DNA from: Allobosea sp.
GTDB taxonomy: Bacteria > Pseudomonadota > Alphaproteobacteria > Rhizobiales > Beijerinckiaceae
DNA: 5,954 nucleotides
Direction: 5' to 3'
Assembly: GCA_021732895.1 (NCBI GenBank)
Contig: JAKFWE010000467.1
Span: 1-5,954, forward strand
Below, piece by piece: positions 5,273 to 5,954 of the stretch; the first letter of the stretch is position 1, and each line of letters begins with the position of its first letter. The notes beneath the pieces are model-generated. The model had not been told where the DNA came from. It saw nothing but the letters and a program-made list of their open reading frames with translations, and did not search any database. A program made the translations under genes and the position numbers.

Positions 5273-5830
5273 ATGTCCCATCGCGCCATGTCGCTCACCG
5301 ATTCCCGTTCATTCACCGCGCCGGGTCTGCGGACGTTCGGCCGGCTGTTCCTCGCCGGCTTCATTGGCCTTCTGATCTGGGAGTTGTGGGCGCGCGTCCT
5401 GACCAGGGCTGTGCTGGGCTACCCGCTGGAGCCGGCCGGGCTGATCGACGCCATTGCGCAGCATCGCTTCGGCCTGAGCGTGCCCTATCTGTTGCGCGAG
5501 GCGCTGCATTACGGCGTCGGCATCGTCGGCTACCCGGTCGCCTATCTGGCGATCTCGCGCTTCCTGCCGCGCTGGCAGGACGTGCTGGACGCGATCGTGC
5601 TTGTGACCTTCACGGCGGGCGTCGGCTGGCTCGTCGCCGCCGGCGCCTTCAAGCCGATCCATTTCGTCTTCTACACCGCCGTGCTCGGTCTGATCGCGAC
5701 CCGGTTCATCAACCGCGATCCGCTGATCGCCGACGCCATCGTCTGGGGCAATTTCACCTGGTTCAATGCGCTCGGCCTGATGGCGCCGGTCGGCGGATTG
5801 TCTTTTTATCTGCTCGGGGAGGGCGGCTAG
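5273..5830 (+). CDS. Polytopic inner-membrane protein of unknown function, probably prematurely stopped
   Basis: The open frame gives 185 residues, with AGGAGA 5 nt before the ATG; Met6 is a possible alternative start without its own SD. After a polar, basic N-terminus it has five likely membrane segments at about 25-45, 78-98, 104-126, 129-146 and 160-182. There are short charged connectors and a longer loop at 46-77. No catalytic or transport motif was recognised. The frame ends at a TAG (5828-5830) directly after the fifth segment, yet the same frame continues without a shift for 30 codons to a TGA at 5921-5923. That extension includes a sixth hydrophobic segment. The full product would be 216 residues if the TAG replaced a sense codon, for example Trp TGG by one base change. 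The gene is probably a separate transcription unit, unrelated by evidence to the aromatic genes. Confidence 0.72.
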   Translation: MSHRAMSLTDSRSFTAPGLRTFGRLFLAGFIGLLIWELWARVLTRAVLGYPLEPAGLIDAIAQHRFGLSVPYLLREALHYGVGIVGYPVAYLAISRFLPRWQDVLDAIVLVTFTAGVGWLVAAGAFKPIHFVFYTAVLGLIATRFINRDPLIADAIVWGNFTWFNALGLMAPVGGLSFYLLGEGG

Positions 5831-5923
5831 CTCTCGTATATGAGCTTCGTCGGTCATGTCATCTACGGCGCGGTCGCGGTCTGGCTGTTCGAGCGCTGGG
5901 ACGCTGCGGCCGGCAGGCGCTGA
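5831..5923 (+). pseudogene. In-frame continuation of the membrane protein beyond the TAG
   Basis: In the same frame as the 5273 gene, 30 codons follow the TAG and end at TGA 5921-5923. They read LSYM, then SFVGHVIYGAVAVWLFERW, then DAAAGRR: a hydrophobic helix capped by a charged tail, as at the natural C-terminus of a small membrane protein. An ATG at 5840 could start a separate 27-residue peptide, but no ribosome binding site precedes it. Loss of a sense codon by mutation or sequencing error is the simplest explanation. Bases 5924-5954 show no gene; the terminal GAGGT could belong to a downstream start. Confidence 0.55.
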
Positions 5924-5954
5924 ACCGGCGATCGCAGCCCAGAAAGATCGAGGT

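Noticed and set aside
1..5954. CRISPR array, tRNA/rRNA genes, transposase or insertion-sequence ends
   Set aside because: No regularly spaced direct repeats, no tRNA-like T-arm with cloverleaf, no transposase-like frames and no terminal repeats were seen. The region looks like ordinary chromosomal metabolic DNA.

Overview
The window is GC-rich chromosomal DNA with alphaproteobacterial character. The gene set is typical of Hyphomicrobiales (Bosea/Rhodopseudomonas-like soil bacteria), with strong GC bias at third codon positions and AGGAG/GGAGG ribosome binding sites. The genus is a guess from gene style, not a determination. No tRNA, rRNA, CRISPR array or mobile element was found. No gene-free gap exceeds about 230 bases.

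Left part (1-3489): two divergent transcription units for aerobic CoA-thioester aromatic catabolism. On the minus strand a short-chain dehydrogenase/reductase (SDR) is followed 15 nt later by the start of a MarR-family regulator, which is cut by the left edge. On the plus strand is a 776-residue fusion of a flavin monooxygenase and an Old Yellow Enzyme domain. It belongs to the 2-aminobenzoyl-CoA monooxygenase/reductase family, often labelled 'bifunctional salicylyl-CoA 5-hydroxylase/oxidoreductase'. The 228-nt region between them is AT-rich only around two near-identical 18-bp palindromes in opposite orientation. Each lies inside one of two good -35/-10 promoters. The simplest reading is that the MarR protein represses both units and is relieved by an aromatic acyl-CoA.

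Middle part (3490-5095): a small exported protein of unknown function (117 aa, signal peptide). It is followed by a 228-nt spacer with two clear dyads: a 10-bp-arm hairpin and a TTGCAG-TT-CTGCAA operator-like palindrome. Next comes a 315-aa two-domain vicinal-oxygen-chelate protein. Its His/His/Glu metal triad and second-shell residues are arranged like those of hydroquinone ring-cleaving dioxygenases (PcpA/LinE/MhqO type). It is probably transcribed on its own and acts on quinols/hydroquinones.

Right part (5096-5954): a polytopic membrane protein of unknown function. Its reading frame is interrupted by a TAG codon after residue 185. The same frame continues for 30 more codons that encode another plausible membrane helix, so the gene looks nonsense-mutated, mis-sequenced or read through.

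The aminobenzoyl-CoA branch and the ring-cleavage dioxygenase both attack aromatic rings with O2, but nothing here shows they share a pathway. The CoA ligase and the enoyl-CoA hydratase-like enzymes expected for the aminobenzoate pathway are not in the window.
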